Origin: Burkholderiales bacterium
GTDB lineage: Bacteria; Pseudomonadota; Gammaproteobacteria; Burkholderiales; Burkholderiaceae_C
Reading direction: 5' to 3'
Length of the DNA: 42,512 nt
NCBI GenBank assembly: GCA_947377275.1
Contig: CANCFV010000020.1
Coordinates: 1-42,512, forward strand
Shown: one piece after another, positions 34,871-42,512 of the stretch
Layout: each line of letters starts with the position of its first letter
Numbering within the stretch: the first letter of the stretch is position 1
Made by a program: the position numbers and the translations under genes
The notes under the pieces: generated by a model
What the model was told of the DNA's origin: nothing
Databases searched by the model: none
What the model saw: only the letters and a program-made list of their open reading frames with translations

Positions 34871-35375
34871 TGCCACCACCCCCTTCTCGCCACGGTCAAC
34901 GGTTGGCCGGCACCTTCAGCGCTGGGTCGCCGGCAGCTTGATGGCGGTCGCCCTGTTGGGCGGCCAAGCCTGGGCCAAAGAGGCCGAACTGCTGGCCGCC
35001 AACCCCGAGCAAGAAGCCCGAATGATGGCGATTGCGACCGAGCTGCGTTGCCTGGTCTGCCAGAACCAAACCGTGGCCGACTCGCACGCGGGCCTGGCGG
35101 TGGACCTGCGCCAGCAAATCCGCGAACTGTTGGCCAAAGGCCAGACCGACCAGGAAGTGCGCGACTACATGACGCAGCGCTACGGCGACTTCATCTTGTA
35201 CCGCCCCCCCGTCGAAGGCAGCACCGCACTGCTGTGGTTCGGCCCTGGCCTGCTGGCTGCGGGCGGTTTGCTGGGCCTGTGGCTGCTGCTGCGCAACCGT
35301 GCACGCATGCAGGCCGACGCCTTTGACCCCGACGAGCCCGAACCAGACGCCGATCTGCCCCCACGCCCCATGTGA
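34863..35375 (+). CDS. ccmH: Cytochrome c maturation thiol-reductase CcmH
   Basis: CcmH is a membrane-anchored protein with the redox motif LRCLVCQNQ (Cys63, Cys66), which keeps apocytochrome haem-site cysteines reduced. It has a signal sequence at the N-terminus, the conserved helical domain (VADLRQQIRELLAKGQTD-like region), then GDFILYRPP and a C-terminal membrane helix. The 170-residue length matches the short CcmH type, with CcmI as a separate protein downstream. Confidence 0.95.
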   Translation: MVDATTPFSPRSTVGRHLQRWVAGSLMAVALLGGQAWAKEAELLAANPEQEARMMAIATELRCLVCQNQTVADSHAGLAVDLRQQIRELLAKGQTDQEVRDYMTQRYGDFILYRPPVEGSTALLWFGPGLLAAGGLLGLWLLLRNRARMQADAFDPDEPEPDADLPPRPM

Positions 35376-35423
35376 ACGCCTGGCGTTTCGCACCGTTCAC
35401 CGACCGCACACCTGGCACCGCCC

Positions 35424-36704
35424 ATGAGCAAACAACTCGACCAACTCAAACACCAACTGCGTCAACTCACCGAGTTGGCCGAAAGCGGCACCTTGCCGGA
35501 CGATGCCTTCCAGACAGCCAAAGCCAAGCTGGAGCGTCAGATCCTGGACGCCGTGCTGGCCGGTGAGGTGCCGTCGACGGGCGCCGGCGTGTCTGCCCCA
35601 GCAGAAGGCACACGCCTGGACGTGCCCGCCAAGGTGTCTGCCAAATTGAAGTGGGGGATGCTCGCCTTCGTGGTGGCCGTGGGCGCTGGCGGCTATGCCG
35701 TGGTGGGCAACCCTGGTGCGCTGAACGTCGGCCCAGGCAGCCCTGGTGGTATGGCGGCCAACAACGCGCAGAGCGGCGGACCAGAAGCCAATGGCGCCAA
35801 CGGGAAGGCACCGCACGCCGTGGGCGCCGACCAGATCACGGCCATGGCCGAGAGCCTGGCCGCCAAGCTCAAAACAGATCCGAACAACGCCGAAGGCTGG
35901 GCCATGCTGGCGCGGTCGTACGCGGTGCTGGGGCGCTTCCCGGAAGCGGTCACCGCCTACCAGCGCGTGCTCACGCTGCGCACCGATGACGCCCAGGTCT
36001 ATGCCGACTACGCAGATGCGCTGGCCGTGACGCAAGGGCGCAAGCTGGCAGGCGAGCCCGCCAAGCTGGTGGCCAAGGCCCTCTCGCTCGATGCCAACAA
36101 CTTCAAGGCGCTGTCGCTGGCCGGGACGCTCGCGTACGACCAGCAAGACTTCAAGCGAGCCACCGACCTGTGGGGCAAGGCTTTGCAGCACTCGCCCAGC
36201 GACAACCCCGAGCTGACTCGCCAGATCCGCAGTGCCGTGGACGATGCGCGCCAGAAGGCCGGCTTGCCTGCGCTGCCTGCCCAAGCCGATTTGGCGAGCG
36301 CGATGGGCCAAGTCGCGCCCAACAGCGACCCGCAACCCAACGTGGGCGCGGGGGCCTCCGAGGCGTCCGTGTCGGGCCAGGTCAGCCTGGGCAAGGCTGC
36401 GGCGGCTCAGGTTTCGCCAGACGACACCGTGTTCATCTTCGCCCGCGCGGCGCAAGGCCCCAAGATGCCTTTGGCCATCTTGCGCAAGCAGGTCAAGGAC
36501 CTGCCCGCCACCTTCTCATTGACCGATGCCATGGCCATGTCGCCCCAAATGAAGCTGTCCAGCTTTGCCGAGGTGGTCATTGGCGCGCGGGTGTCCAAGA
36601 GCGGGCAGGCCATGCCCCAAGCAGGCGATTGGCAGGGCCTGTCTCAGCCGCTCAAGATCGGCGCCACGGGCGTGCGCATCGAGATCAACGAAGCGGTGCG
36701 CTGA
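35424..36704 (+). CDS. ccmI: Cytochrome c maturation TPR protein CcmI
   Basis: CcmI is an apocytochrome chaperone of System I, 426 residues. A cytoplasmic helical start (DQLKHQLRQLTELAESGTLP) precedes a membrane helix (about 74-92). A Gly/Asn-rich linker and a TPR domain (about 150-285, EGWAMLARSYAVLGRFPEAV) follow. A periplasmic C-terminal domain ends LKIGATGVRIEINEAV. It binds the C-termini of unfolded cytochromes c and presents them to CcmF/H. Last gene of the run; its stop is 5 bp from the convergent DUF5666-type gene. In many genomes ccmI is partly poorly conserved, as seen in the linker here. A standard start at the ATG is used. Confidence 0.9.
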   Translation: MSKQLDQLKHQLRQLTELAESGTLPDDAFQTAKAKLERQILDAVLAGEVPSTGAGVSAPAEGTRLDVPAKVSAKLKWGMLAFVVAVGAGGYAVVGNPGALNVGPGSPGGMAANNAQSGGPEANGANGKAPHAVGADQITAMAESLAAKLKTDPNNAEGWAMLARSYAVLGRFPEAVTAYQRVLTLRTDDAQVYADYADALAVTQGRKLAGEPAKLVAKALSLDANNFKALSLAGTLAYDQQDFKRATDLWGKALQHSPSDNPELTRQIRSAVDDARQKAGLPALPAQADLASAMGQVAPNSDPQPNVGAGASEASVSGQVSLGKAAAAQVSPDDTVFIFARAAQGPKMPLAILRKQVKDLPATFSLTDAMAMSPQMKLSSFAEVVIGARVSKSGQAMPQAGDWQGLSQPLKIGATGVRIEINEAVR

Positions 36705-36709
36705 GCACC

Positions 36710-37975
36710 TCAGTTGCAGCGATCGGCCACCTCGTATTGGGTGGCGATCAAGCGGCCTGCGCCGTCGTAGGCCTTGCCTTTGACCTCGACGCAGGCGCCG
36801 TTGGCCAAGGCATTGCCGCCCTCACGGGTGGTGTTTGATGTCACGGCCACCGTCACGCTGCGCACCTTGAAGGTCGACAACAGCGGGCCACCACCTTGGG
36901 GCGTTAACTCACTGATGCTGCCGTGCAGTTCGGTGTCTTCGTCGTCCACATCAGTGTCGGTTTCGCGTGCCATGCTGGTGGCATACAGCACACCGGACTC
37001 CAAGCTGCCAACGACGCGCAAGCGGTCCCCCAGCGCCAAGTTCAGGCCGGTCAAGACGCCCGCATCAAGACGGCTCACGCTCACAGGCTTGCCGTCCACG
37101 CGCATCACCCCATAGACATCAGGCAAGACCGTGACGCGGCCTTCCCGATTGGCGTAGACGGTGTCGCTCACCAAATTGGTGTCCAGGGTCATGCGGCTGG
37201 CCACCCACACACCACCGACCTTGGTGTTGCCAAACCAGACCCGAGCGCGCTCACCCACAACGGCACCGCCCGGCACACCACCACCATTGCGCAAGGCGGT
37301 GATGTTGATGGGTTCGGTCTGGCCAATCGTCACGGTGCTCGCGGTCACAGCCGTGATCAAACCTGCCACCTTGTAGCGTGTGGGCTGGCTGGCAAAGCGG
37401 TCGATGCGTGTGGCGGTGTAAGCGTTGGTCGCCACGTCCGGCAGCCCATGGATCTCGACCCAATCGCCCGTGGCCAAAGTAGCACCGGTCGGCAGCACGG
37501 TTTTGGCGTTCGAGACAACGGCTTGGCCCAGCACGCTCAAAGCGCCATTGCCAGCCACGGCCAGAGGCCCCACCAGGTCGCTGGCGTAACGCACCTTGGT
37601 GGCGGAGGCTTGGGCGTTGGCGCCCCCCACGCCTGGCGTGACGGTGGACCCTTGAACCTCGACCAGCATGCCCAGCTTCAGGTCATCGGATGCGCCCGCC
37701 GGGGCCGCGTCGTCGTCGGTCTCGATGGTGGTCGATGTCCCCAGGGCGTAGCGAATGCCATTGACGATGATCGACCCCAAACCGGTGACCGGGCCGCTGG
37801 TGTACGAACCCGTGCCGCCGCTGCCGATGCCGCCGTTGTTGTTCTGGGCTGTGTTGCTGCCACCACCGCCGCAACTGACCAGCAGCGTCAAGGCCAAGCC
37901 AAACAGCCACGCCGCGGACCACCGGGCCAAAGACCAGGGCCGACGGGCTTGCATGGGGTGGAGTGAACTCAGCAT
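36710..37975 (-). CDS. DUF5666-type lipoprotein with repeated beta domains
   Basis: This 421-residue exported lipoprotein has a lipobox LLVSC at Cys35 followed by GGGG. Small beta-barrel segments of similar texture come next, for example GLGSIIVNGIRYALG with LGMLVEVQG, and LITAVTASTVTIG with GERARVWF. They resemble the DUF5666 repeats seen in proteobacterial lipoproteins. The function is unknown. The start at 37975 is set by GAGGA 7-11 bases upstream and lies one base after the stop of the preceding DUF6502-type gene (TGACATG), so the two are co-expressed. The C-terminus ends YEVADRCN. Convergent with ccmI. Confidence 0.82.
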   Translation of the reverse strand: MLSSLHPMQARRPWSLARWSAAWLFGLALTLLVSCGGGGSNTAQNNNGGIGSGGTGSYTSGPVTGLGSIIVNGIRYALGTSTTIETDDDAAPAGASDDLKLGMLVEVQGSTVTPGVGGANAQASATKVRYASDLVGPLAVAGNGALSVLGQAVVSNAKTVLPTGATLATGDWVEIHGLPDVATNAYTATRIDRFASQPTRYKVAGLITAVTASTVTIGQTEPINITALRNGGGVPGGAVVGERARVWFGNTKVGGVWVASRMTLDTNLVSDTVYANREGRVTVLPDVYGVMRVDGKPVSVSRLDAGVLTGLNLALGDRLRVVGSLESGVLYATSMARETDTDVDDEDTELHGSISELTPQGGGPLLSTFKVRSVTVAVTSNTTREGGNALANGACVEVKGKAYDGAGRLIATQYEVADRCN

Positions 37976-37976
37976 G

Positions 37977-38870
37977 TCAGGTCCTCTTGGGCTTGCGGGT
38001 GGGCTTGGCCACCTCTTCTTGTGGGGCACTCAATGTCTGCGGTGCCAGTTCATGGAAGGCATACAAGCCGAGCTTGACGCGGTGGTCGGCCGTGGCCGGG
38101 TCTTGCGCGTCATGTTCTCGCCGCTCTTCCAGCAGGTGAACGGCCTCTTGCAGCAGCAATTTCCAATGACGTCGGGCCAGGCCTTGCAGCAATTCGATCG
38201 ACTCGAACGACAAGGCGTCAGCGAACACGGCTTGTTCAACGTGAACTGGCGCATCGCCCAGCACGTTGTTGACTGCGGCGCCCAGGTGATCGCCCACGTT
38301 GCCGCCCAAGAAACCAAGCATGTGTTGCCAGCTGCCCCTCGGGGTGAAGCTGTCTTGGATGAGCGTGATGACGTCGGTGTCCAGGTCCCATTGGGCCAAG
38401 CCCAGGCGACAGATCTCATCGAGCAGGCTGCGGGGGTGAACGTCTTGGGTCAAGCCGCGCGCCAGGCTTTCAAAGCTGAGGCCTTCGCCGGTGCGCGGCA
38501 GGGGCTTGGCTTTGCCACCGCGTTTGCGCAAGCTGGGCTCTGACAACCAACGCGTGACCAGTTGCGAGGCCAACGAGGCGCCCACAGGGCGTTTGCGCAC
38601 ATCGCCATCTTGGGTCAGGCGGGTGACCTCTCGCCGGTTGATGCCGGTGCTGGTGCTGATGCGGCTGACCAGACGATGCTCGCTGAAGCCCTGCGCGATC
38701 TGGGCCTCTTTGGCGGCCTGCACCACGGCCACCTTCAAGGCCTCTTCCATGTCTGCGAAGGGCAGGCCCTTGGCAACCGCCAAACGCGCCATCGGCGCCA
38801 TGATGGCGGCCAAAGATAACAGCAAGGCCTGCTGGTCAGTCTGGGGTGGCTCGACCGGGGAAGATGGCAT
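37977..38870 (-). CDS. DUF6502-type protein, probable HTH regulator-like
   Basis: This 297-residue cytoplasmic protein resembles the DUF6502 family. Its N-terminal third looks like a DNA-binding helical region (VAKGLPFADMEEALKVA, then RISTSTGINRREVTRLT, a helix-turn-helix-like stretch at about 70-90). The remainder is helical with no known catalytic motif. The partner gene immediately downstream encodes a DUF5666-type lipoprotein. A 13-bp palindrome (38912-38924) sits 42 bp upstream of its start. Autoregulation through that site is my inference; the family's function is not established. The ATG at 38870 is chosen over an in-frame upstream codon at 38897. Confidence 0.7.
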   Translation of the reverse strand: MPSSPVEPPQTDQQALLLSLAAIMAPMARLAVAKGLPFADMEEALKVAVVQAAKEAQIAQGFSEHRLVSRISTSTGINRREVTRLTQDGDVRKRPVGASLASQLVTRWLSEPSLRKRGGKAKPLPRTGEGLSFESLARGLTQDVHPRSLLDEICRLGLAQWDLDTDVITLIQDSFTPRGSWQHMLGFLGGNVGDHLGAAVNNVLGDAPVHVEQAVFADALSFESIELLQGLARRHWKLLLQEAVHLLEERREHDAQDPATADHRVKLGLYAFHELAPQTLSAPQEEVAKPTRKPKRT

Positions 38871-38911
38871 CAGGAAGCGTGAAACGTGGCGACACAAAAA
38901 TGTGCGTCACA

Positions 38912-38924
38912 CCCATTTTATGGG
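38912..38924. promoter_or_regulatory. Palindrome over the DUF6502-gene promoter
   Basis: CCCAT-TTT-ATGGG is a perfect 5-bp inverted repeat, 42 bp upstream of the minus-strand start at 38870. On the minus strand it contains a TAAAAT that could be the -10 box, with TTGGCA 19 bp further upstream. A second hyphenated repeat (ACACA and TGTG at 38892-38904) lies between it and the gene. Confidence 0.45.
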
Positions 38925-38950
38925 AATTGCCTACCCTTGTGCCAACAGGG

Positions 38951-41566
38951 TCAGCGGGTCACGGTGCGGCGTTGGGCCATGCCTTGTGCCCACTTCAAGC
39001 CCAGCAAACCCACGAGTGCCGTGGCCCCCAAGGCCAGTACCGCGCCCGCTTGCTCCTGCGTGAGCCAGGCGAACTGAAAAAGGTCGCGCAAGCCAGGCAC
39101 GGCAAACACCAGCGCCATCAACATCGCGGTCAGGCCCAGCATGCGCACCAAGGCCGCATTCGGGCGCCACAGGCCAGACAAGATGTGCCGCCCTTGCGTG
39201 CGGTTGCACAAGATCAGACCGACATTGGCCAGCACCAGCGCCGTGAAGGCGGTGGCGCGGCAGGCGGGCGTGTCCGCACCAGTGGACAAGGCCACGCCGT
39301 AGGCCAGCGCCACCAAGGCCAGCACCCACAGGCCCTGCAACAGGCTCCACAGCACCAGGCCGCGCGAGAGCACAGCGGCCCCAGGCGGGCGCGGCGGGCG
39401 ACGCATGAGGTCGGGCTCTTCGGGCTCGGCTTCGAACACGATGGCGCAGACGGGGTCGATCAAGAGCTCCAGAAAGGCAATGTGCACGGGCATGAACAGC
39501 AGCGGCCACCCCATCAGCAGAGGCAAGATCGACAGCCCCGCAATCGGCACATGCACGGCCAGCACGAACGCCATGGCCTTGCGCAGGTTGTCGTCAATGC
39601 GACGGCCCATGCGCACGGCTTGGGGGATGGCACCGAAGTCGTCTTGCAGCAAGACCATGGCAGCAGCTTCACGGGCCACATCGGTACCGCGTCCACCCAT
39701 GGCCACGCCGATGTGTGCGGCCTTCAACGAGGGGGCATCGTTGACGCCGTCGCCCGTCATGGCCACCACCTCGCCCTGGGCCTGCAAGGCACGCACCAGC
39801 CTCAATTTTTGCTCGGGCATGATCCGCGCGAACACCGACACCTGGGCCATGCGCGCGGCCATCGCGTCATCCGCCAGCACCGCCAGTTCATCGCCTCGCA
39901 GTGCGCCCGCAGCAGTGTCCAGCCCAGCCTGCTTGGCGATGGCCAGGGCCGTCGCAGGGTGATCCCCCGTGACCATGAGGACGCGGATGCCCGCCTGGCG
40001 GCACAGGGCCACGGCCTCAGGCACGCCCTCGCGCAACGGGTCTTGCAGGCCCAGCAGAGCGACAAAGCCAAACGCGATGTCGTGTTGGATGGCGGGCCAG
40101 GTGGGCTCAGCGCCCGGGTCAACAGCGGTGGGCAAACGGGCTTGCGCCACGCCGAGCACCCGCATGCCTTGCTCGGCCAAGGCCTGCGCCTGGTCGCGCA
40201 CCCACTGCGCAGTGGCTTCATCCAGGTGGCACAGGCTGGCAATGGCCTCCGGCGCGCCCTTGGCCGCCACCACATGCTCACAAGACTGCGTCGGCTGCCA
40301 CACGTGCGACATGGCCAGCAGCTCGGGGCTGAGACCGTATTCGTGCGCCATGACCCAGTCCGTGTGCATGTCCAGGCCTTGAGCCAGAGCCAGCGTGTGG
40401 ATGGCCTGCTCCATCGGGTCGATGGGCGCACGCTCGCTGGCCAAGGCTGCCACACCCAGCGCCTCGGCACATGCGGCCGGCAGGGGCTCGGCGCCACCCG
40501 CACGCCATGGGGCCTCGCGCGTGAGCAAAGCGGCCACCGACATGCGGTTGAGCGTGAGCGTGCCGGTCTTGTCGGTGCACAGCACGGTGGCCGACCCCAG
40601 CGCTTCAATGGCCGCCGCGCGTCGCACCAGCACGCCTTGCCGCGCCATGCGCCAGGCGCCCATGGCCATGAACACGGTCAGGATCAAGGGGAACTCTTGC
40701 GGCAGCATGGACATGGCCAGCGTGATGCCCGCCAGCGCCGCAGCCAAGGGATCGCCCAGCGTGAGGCCGTGCAACAGCGCCACCGCCACACTCAAGGCCA
40801 CACCGGACACGCCAAACACCCGCACCAGCCGGCGCATCTGTGCTTGAAGGCCCGAGGGCTGCACGTCCACGTCGGCCAGCACCAGGCCAATGCGGCCCAT
40901 CTCGCTGCGCACACCCGTGGCGCACACAACACCCATGCCCTGCCCGGACACCAACATGCTGCCGGCGTAGACCCAGGGGGTGTCATCTCCGCCTGGGCGC
41001 GCCGCAGCGGCTGGCTCAGCGCCGACCGCGGCCGAAGCCGAGGCCACCTTGCGCACGGGCACCGACTCACCTGTGAGCAAGGACTCATCGGCCAACAGGT
41101 CGTTGGCCTGCACCAACTGGGCGTCGGCAGGCACACGGTCGCCTTCGCTGAGCACCAGCAGGTCGCCCACCACCACCTCACGGGCCGGGATGCGCAGGCG
41201 TTCACCGCCGCGAACCACCACTGCATGCGGGCTGCTGAGGTCGCGCAAAGCGTCCAGAGCGCGCTCGGTGCGCACCTCTTGGTAAAAGCCGATGCCGAGC
41301 GTCAGCGCCACAAAGGCCAGGAGCATGAGGGCCTCGCCCACATCGCCCAGCACCAAGTAAATGCCGCCGGCCACCAGCAGCAACTGCGTCATGGGCTCGC
41401 TCAGGGCTTCCCAAGCGATGTGCCAGCCGGTGCGCGGCTTGGCCTGGGGCAAGGCATTGGGGCCTTGCTCGCGCAGTTGCTCGGCAGCTTGCGCCGCACT
41501 CAAGCCTTGTCCCACGGTTGGGGCCGTGGGCCCGGGCTTGGCAACGGTAGGGTCCATGCGGTGCAT
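38951..41566 (-). CDS. Cation-translocating P-type ATPase (P2-like)
   Basis: This is an 871-residue inner-membrane ATP-driven cation pump. The phosphorylation site is TDKTGTLT (Asp about 332). TGES, TGDHPAT and GDGVNDAPS are present in order. Hydrophobic helices flank the catalytic part: two pairs before it and about six after, giving the ten-helix plan of type II pumps. The helix-4 ion-binding motif is MLPQEFPLILT in place of the PEGLP or PEEFP seen in calcium pumps and their relatives. The ion (Ca2+, Mn2+ or H+) is therefore uncertain. No N-terminal metal-binding CxxC is seen, arguing against a copper or zinc pump. The start is 41566 or 41557 (ATG). The crotonase gene is 59 bp upstream on the same strand. 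Confidence 0.9.
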   Translation of the reverse strand: MHRMDPTVAKPGPTAPTVGQGLSAAQAAEQLREQGPNALPQAKPRTGWHIAWEALSEPMTQLLLVAGGIYLVLGDVGEALMLLAFVALTLGIGFYQEVRTERALDALRDLSSPHAVVVRGGERLRIPAREVVVGDLLVLSEGDRVPADAQLVQANDLLADESLLTGESVPVRKVASASAAVGAEPAAAARPGGDDTPWVYAGSMLVSGQGMGVVCATGVRSEMGRIGLVLADVDVQPSGLQAQMRRLVRVFGVSGVALSVAVALLHGLTLGDPLAAALAGITLAMSMLPQEFPLILTVFMAMGAWRMARQGVLVRRAAAIEALGSATVLCTDKTGTLTLNRMSVAALLTREAPWRAGGAEPLPAACAEALGVAALASERAPIDPMEQAIHTLALAQGLDMHTDWVMAHEYGLSPELLAMSHVWQPTQSCEHVVAAKGAPEAIASLCHLDEATAQWVRDQAQALAEQGMRVLGVAQARLPTAVDPGAEPTWPAIQHDIAFGFVALLGLQDPLREGVPEAVALCRQAGIRVLMVTGDHPATALAIAKQAGLDTAAGALRGDELAVLADDAMAARMAQVSVFARIMPEQKLRLVRALQAQGEVVAMTGDGVNDAPSLKAAHIGVAMGGRGTDVAREAAAMVLLQDDFGAIPQAVRMGRRIDDNLRKAMAFVLAVHVPIAGLSILPLLMGWPLLFMPVHIAFLELLIDPVCAIVFEAEPEEPDLMRRPPRPPGAAVLSRGLVLWSLLQGLWVLALVALAYGVALSTGADTPACRATAFTALVLANVGLILCNRTQGRHILSGLWRPNAALVRMLGLTAMLMALVFAVPGLRDLFQFAWLTQEQAGAVLALGATALVGLLGLKWAQGMAQRRTVTR

Positions 41567-41625
41567 GGTGTCACGTTGCTGCGGCCAGGTCTACCGCGTC
41601 AGGTCAAGACACGGTCCATCACGCA

Positions 41626-42402
41626 TCAGCACTTCGAAAAGTCAGGGCGGCGCTTTTCCATGACGGCGCTGATGGCCTCTTTGGCCGCAGGGCCGCGCAG
41701 CAGCTCACCAAAGTGCTGCAACTCGGCCTGCATGACCGGTTGCAAGTGCGTGTTGGCCATCTTCATCAAGGCCTTGGTGGCACGCAACGAGGCCACGGGC
41801 TTGGCAGCCAGCTTGGCCGCTTGGGCCTGGGTGTAGGCGTTGACTTCGCTGGGCGGCACGATGCGGTTGATCAGGCCCATCTCCAGCGCTTCTTCGGCGT
41901 AGAAGGCCTCGCCCAGCATCAGCTTTTCAGCGGCACGGGGGTAGCCCACCAATTGCGTGAGCAGCAAGCTCGCGCCGGCCTCAGGGCACAAGCCCAGGTT
42001 CACGAAGGGCAGGCTGAACGCTGCGTTGTCGCCTGCGTAGACCAGGTCGCAGTGCAGCAGCAAGGTCGTGCCAATGCCCACGGCCGGGCCCGCGACGGCC
42101 GCCAGCAAGGGCTTGGGGAAGTCGCGCAAGATGTTCAAGAAACGCACCACAGGCGCCGGCTCGCCGCCAGGGGCTGTGTTGGGCGGGTTGTTCAGGAAGT
42201 CCGCCAGGTCGTTGCCTGCGGTGAAGGCCTGCTCGGCGCCTTGGATCACGGCCACGCGCACGGCGTCGTCAGACACGGCTGCTTCCAGGGCCACCGCCAG
42301 CGCGGTGTACATGGCCGCCGTGATGGCGTTCTTCTTGTACAGACGGTTGAAGGTCAGGGTCAGGACACCGGCTTCGGTGTGCGTGAGGATGGCATCAAGC
42401 AT
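41626..42402 (-). CDS. Crotonase-family enoyl-CoA hydratase/isomerase
   Basis: This is a cytoplasmic acyl-CoA enzyme of the crotonase fold, 258 residues. The oxyanion-hole parts are AFTAGNDLADF and AVAGPAVGIGTTLLLHCD. In the active-site helix the text is FSLPFVNLGLCPEAGASLLL: the position of the first hydratase Glu (PE in PExxLG) is Phe. A Glu is present in PEAG, the place used by delta3-delta2-enoyl-CoA isomerases and related members. I therefore favour an isomerase or non-hydratase activity, aligned by eye. The start at 42402 has a clear AAGGAG 8-13 bases upstream. Upstream sequence to the window end (42403-42512) holds no gene I can recognise. Confidence 0.88.
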   Translation of the reverse strand: MLDAILTHTEAGVLTLTFNRLYKKNAITAAMYTALAVALEAAVSDDAVRVAVIQGAEQAFTAGNDLADFLNNPPNTAPGGEPAPVVRFLNILRDFPKPLLAAVAGPAVGIGTTLLLHCDLVYAGDNAAFSLPFVNLGLCPEAGASLLLTQLVGYPRAAEKLMLGEAFYAEEALEMGLINRIVPPSEVNAYTQAQAAKLAAKPVASLRATKALMKMANTHLQPVMQAELQHFGELLRGPAAKEAISAVMEKRRPDFSKC

Positions 42403-42512
42403 GGCTGTCTCCTTGTGGTTGGCGGTCAGGGGGAAGGGGTTGGCGAGCCCAGGCCCAGCCAGGGCAGGCTCAGGGACCACCCGTGTGGCCCCGTCTTGCT
42501 GTGGAAGAAATT

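Noticed and set aside
38846-41836. 996-codon open frame opposite the P-type ATPase
   Set aside because: Gln/His/Arg-rich, no motifs, and antisense to a clear pump with DKTGTLT and GDGVNDAP.
1-42512. Genomic island or phage origin of the cytochrome cluster
   Set aside because: No integrase, transposase, tRNA or direct-repeat boundary is visible, and base composition looks like the neighbours apart from short intergenic AT-rich patches.

Overview
The window is GC-rich, densely coded chromosomal DNA with short gaps. It reads as a betaproteobacterium of the order Burkholderiales, probably near Comamonadaceae. Grounds are the RNase P RNA, the full System I cytochrome c maturation set, PEP-CTERM surface proteins and the style of the housekeeping proteins (PyrC, RuvC, CysK, DsbD). 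No tRNA, CRISPR array, integrase or transposase is visible. All positions, repeats and motifs were read by eye. Family names rest on recognised motifs, not on database searches.

Layout. 1-5.4 kb: tail of a probable alpha/beta hydrolase, a diheme cytochrome c peroxidase-type protein, a secreted metallophosphoesterase with a PEP-CTERM protein, ruvC, and a periplasmic alpha-carbonic anhydrase. 5.5-8.8 kb (minus strand): dsbD, a Bcr/CflA-type MFS exporter and rnpB, tightly packed. 8.9-11.7 kb: cysteine synthase, a two-pore-helix potassium channel, dihydroorotase. 11.75-15.3 kb: a 97-nt long inverted repeat, a gingipain-like (C25) secreted protease ending in a dockerin, then a cohesin-like PEP-CTERM protein. 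15.3-20.3 kb: Atm1-type ABC exporter, YciA-like thioesterase, glycine-zipper protein, 2OG-Fe dioxygenase-like protein, and a membrane-anchored ferredoxin/flavin oxidoreductase. 20.4-29.7 kb: a putative extracellular electron transfer conduit. 29.7-36.7 kb: ccmABCDEFGHI. 36.7-42.4 kb (minus strand): DUF5666-type lipoprotein, DUF6502-type protein, P-type ATPase, crotonase-family protein.

The main system is at 20.4-29.7 kb. An inner-membrane protein with two H-x13-H helices (two b-haems) is followed by a 24-haem periplasmic-type cytochrome, a giant 47-haem surface-type cytochrome and an outer-membrane beta-barrel with an SPOR/TPR-like periplasmic part. The last gene overlaps ccmA, so the conduit (up to 71 c-haems) and the machinery that attaches haem appear to be one transcription unit. 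An 18-bp motif (GTGC-N6-CACATTTA) occurs just upstream of the membrane protein and again 40 bp before the giant cytochrome. The arrangement recalls the porin-cytochrome type called PCC3 in neutrophilic iron oxidisers. The direction of electron flow cannot be read from sequence. DsbD (7.1-8.8 kb) is the expected source of reductant for CcmG/CcmH.

A second noteworthy module is the neighbouring dockerin-protease and cohesin/PEP-CTERM pair at 11.9-15.3 kb, which could hold a secreted protease at the cell surface.
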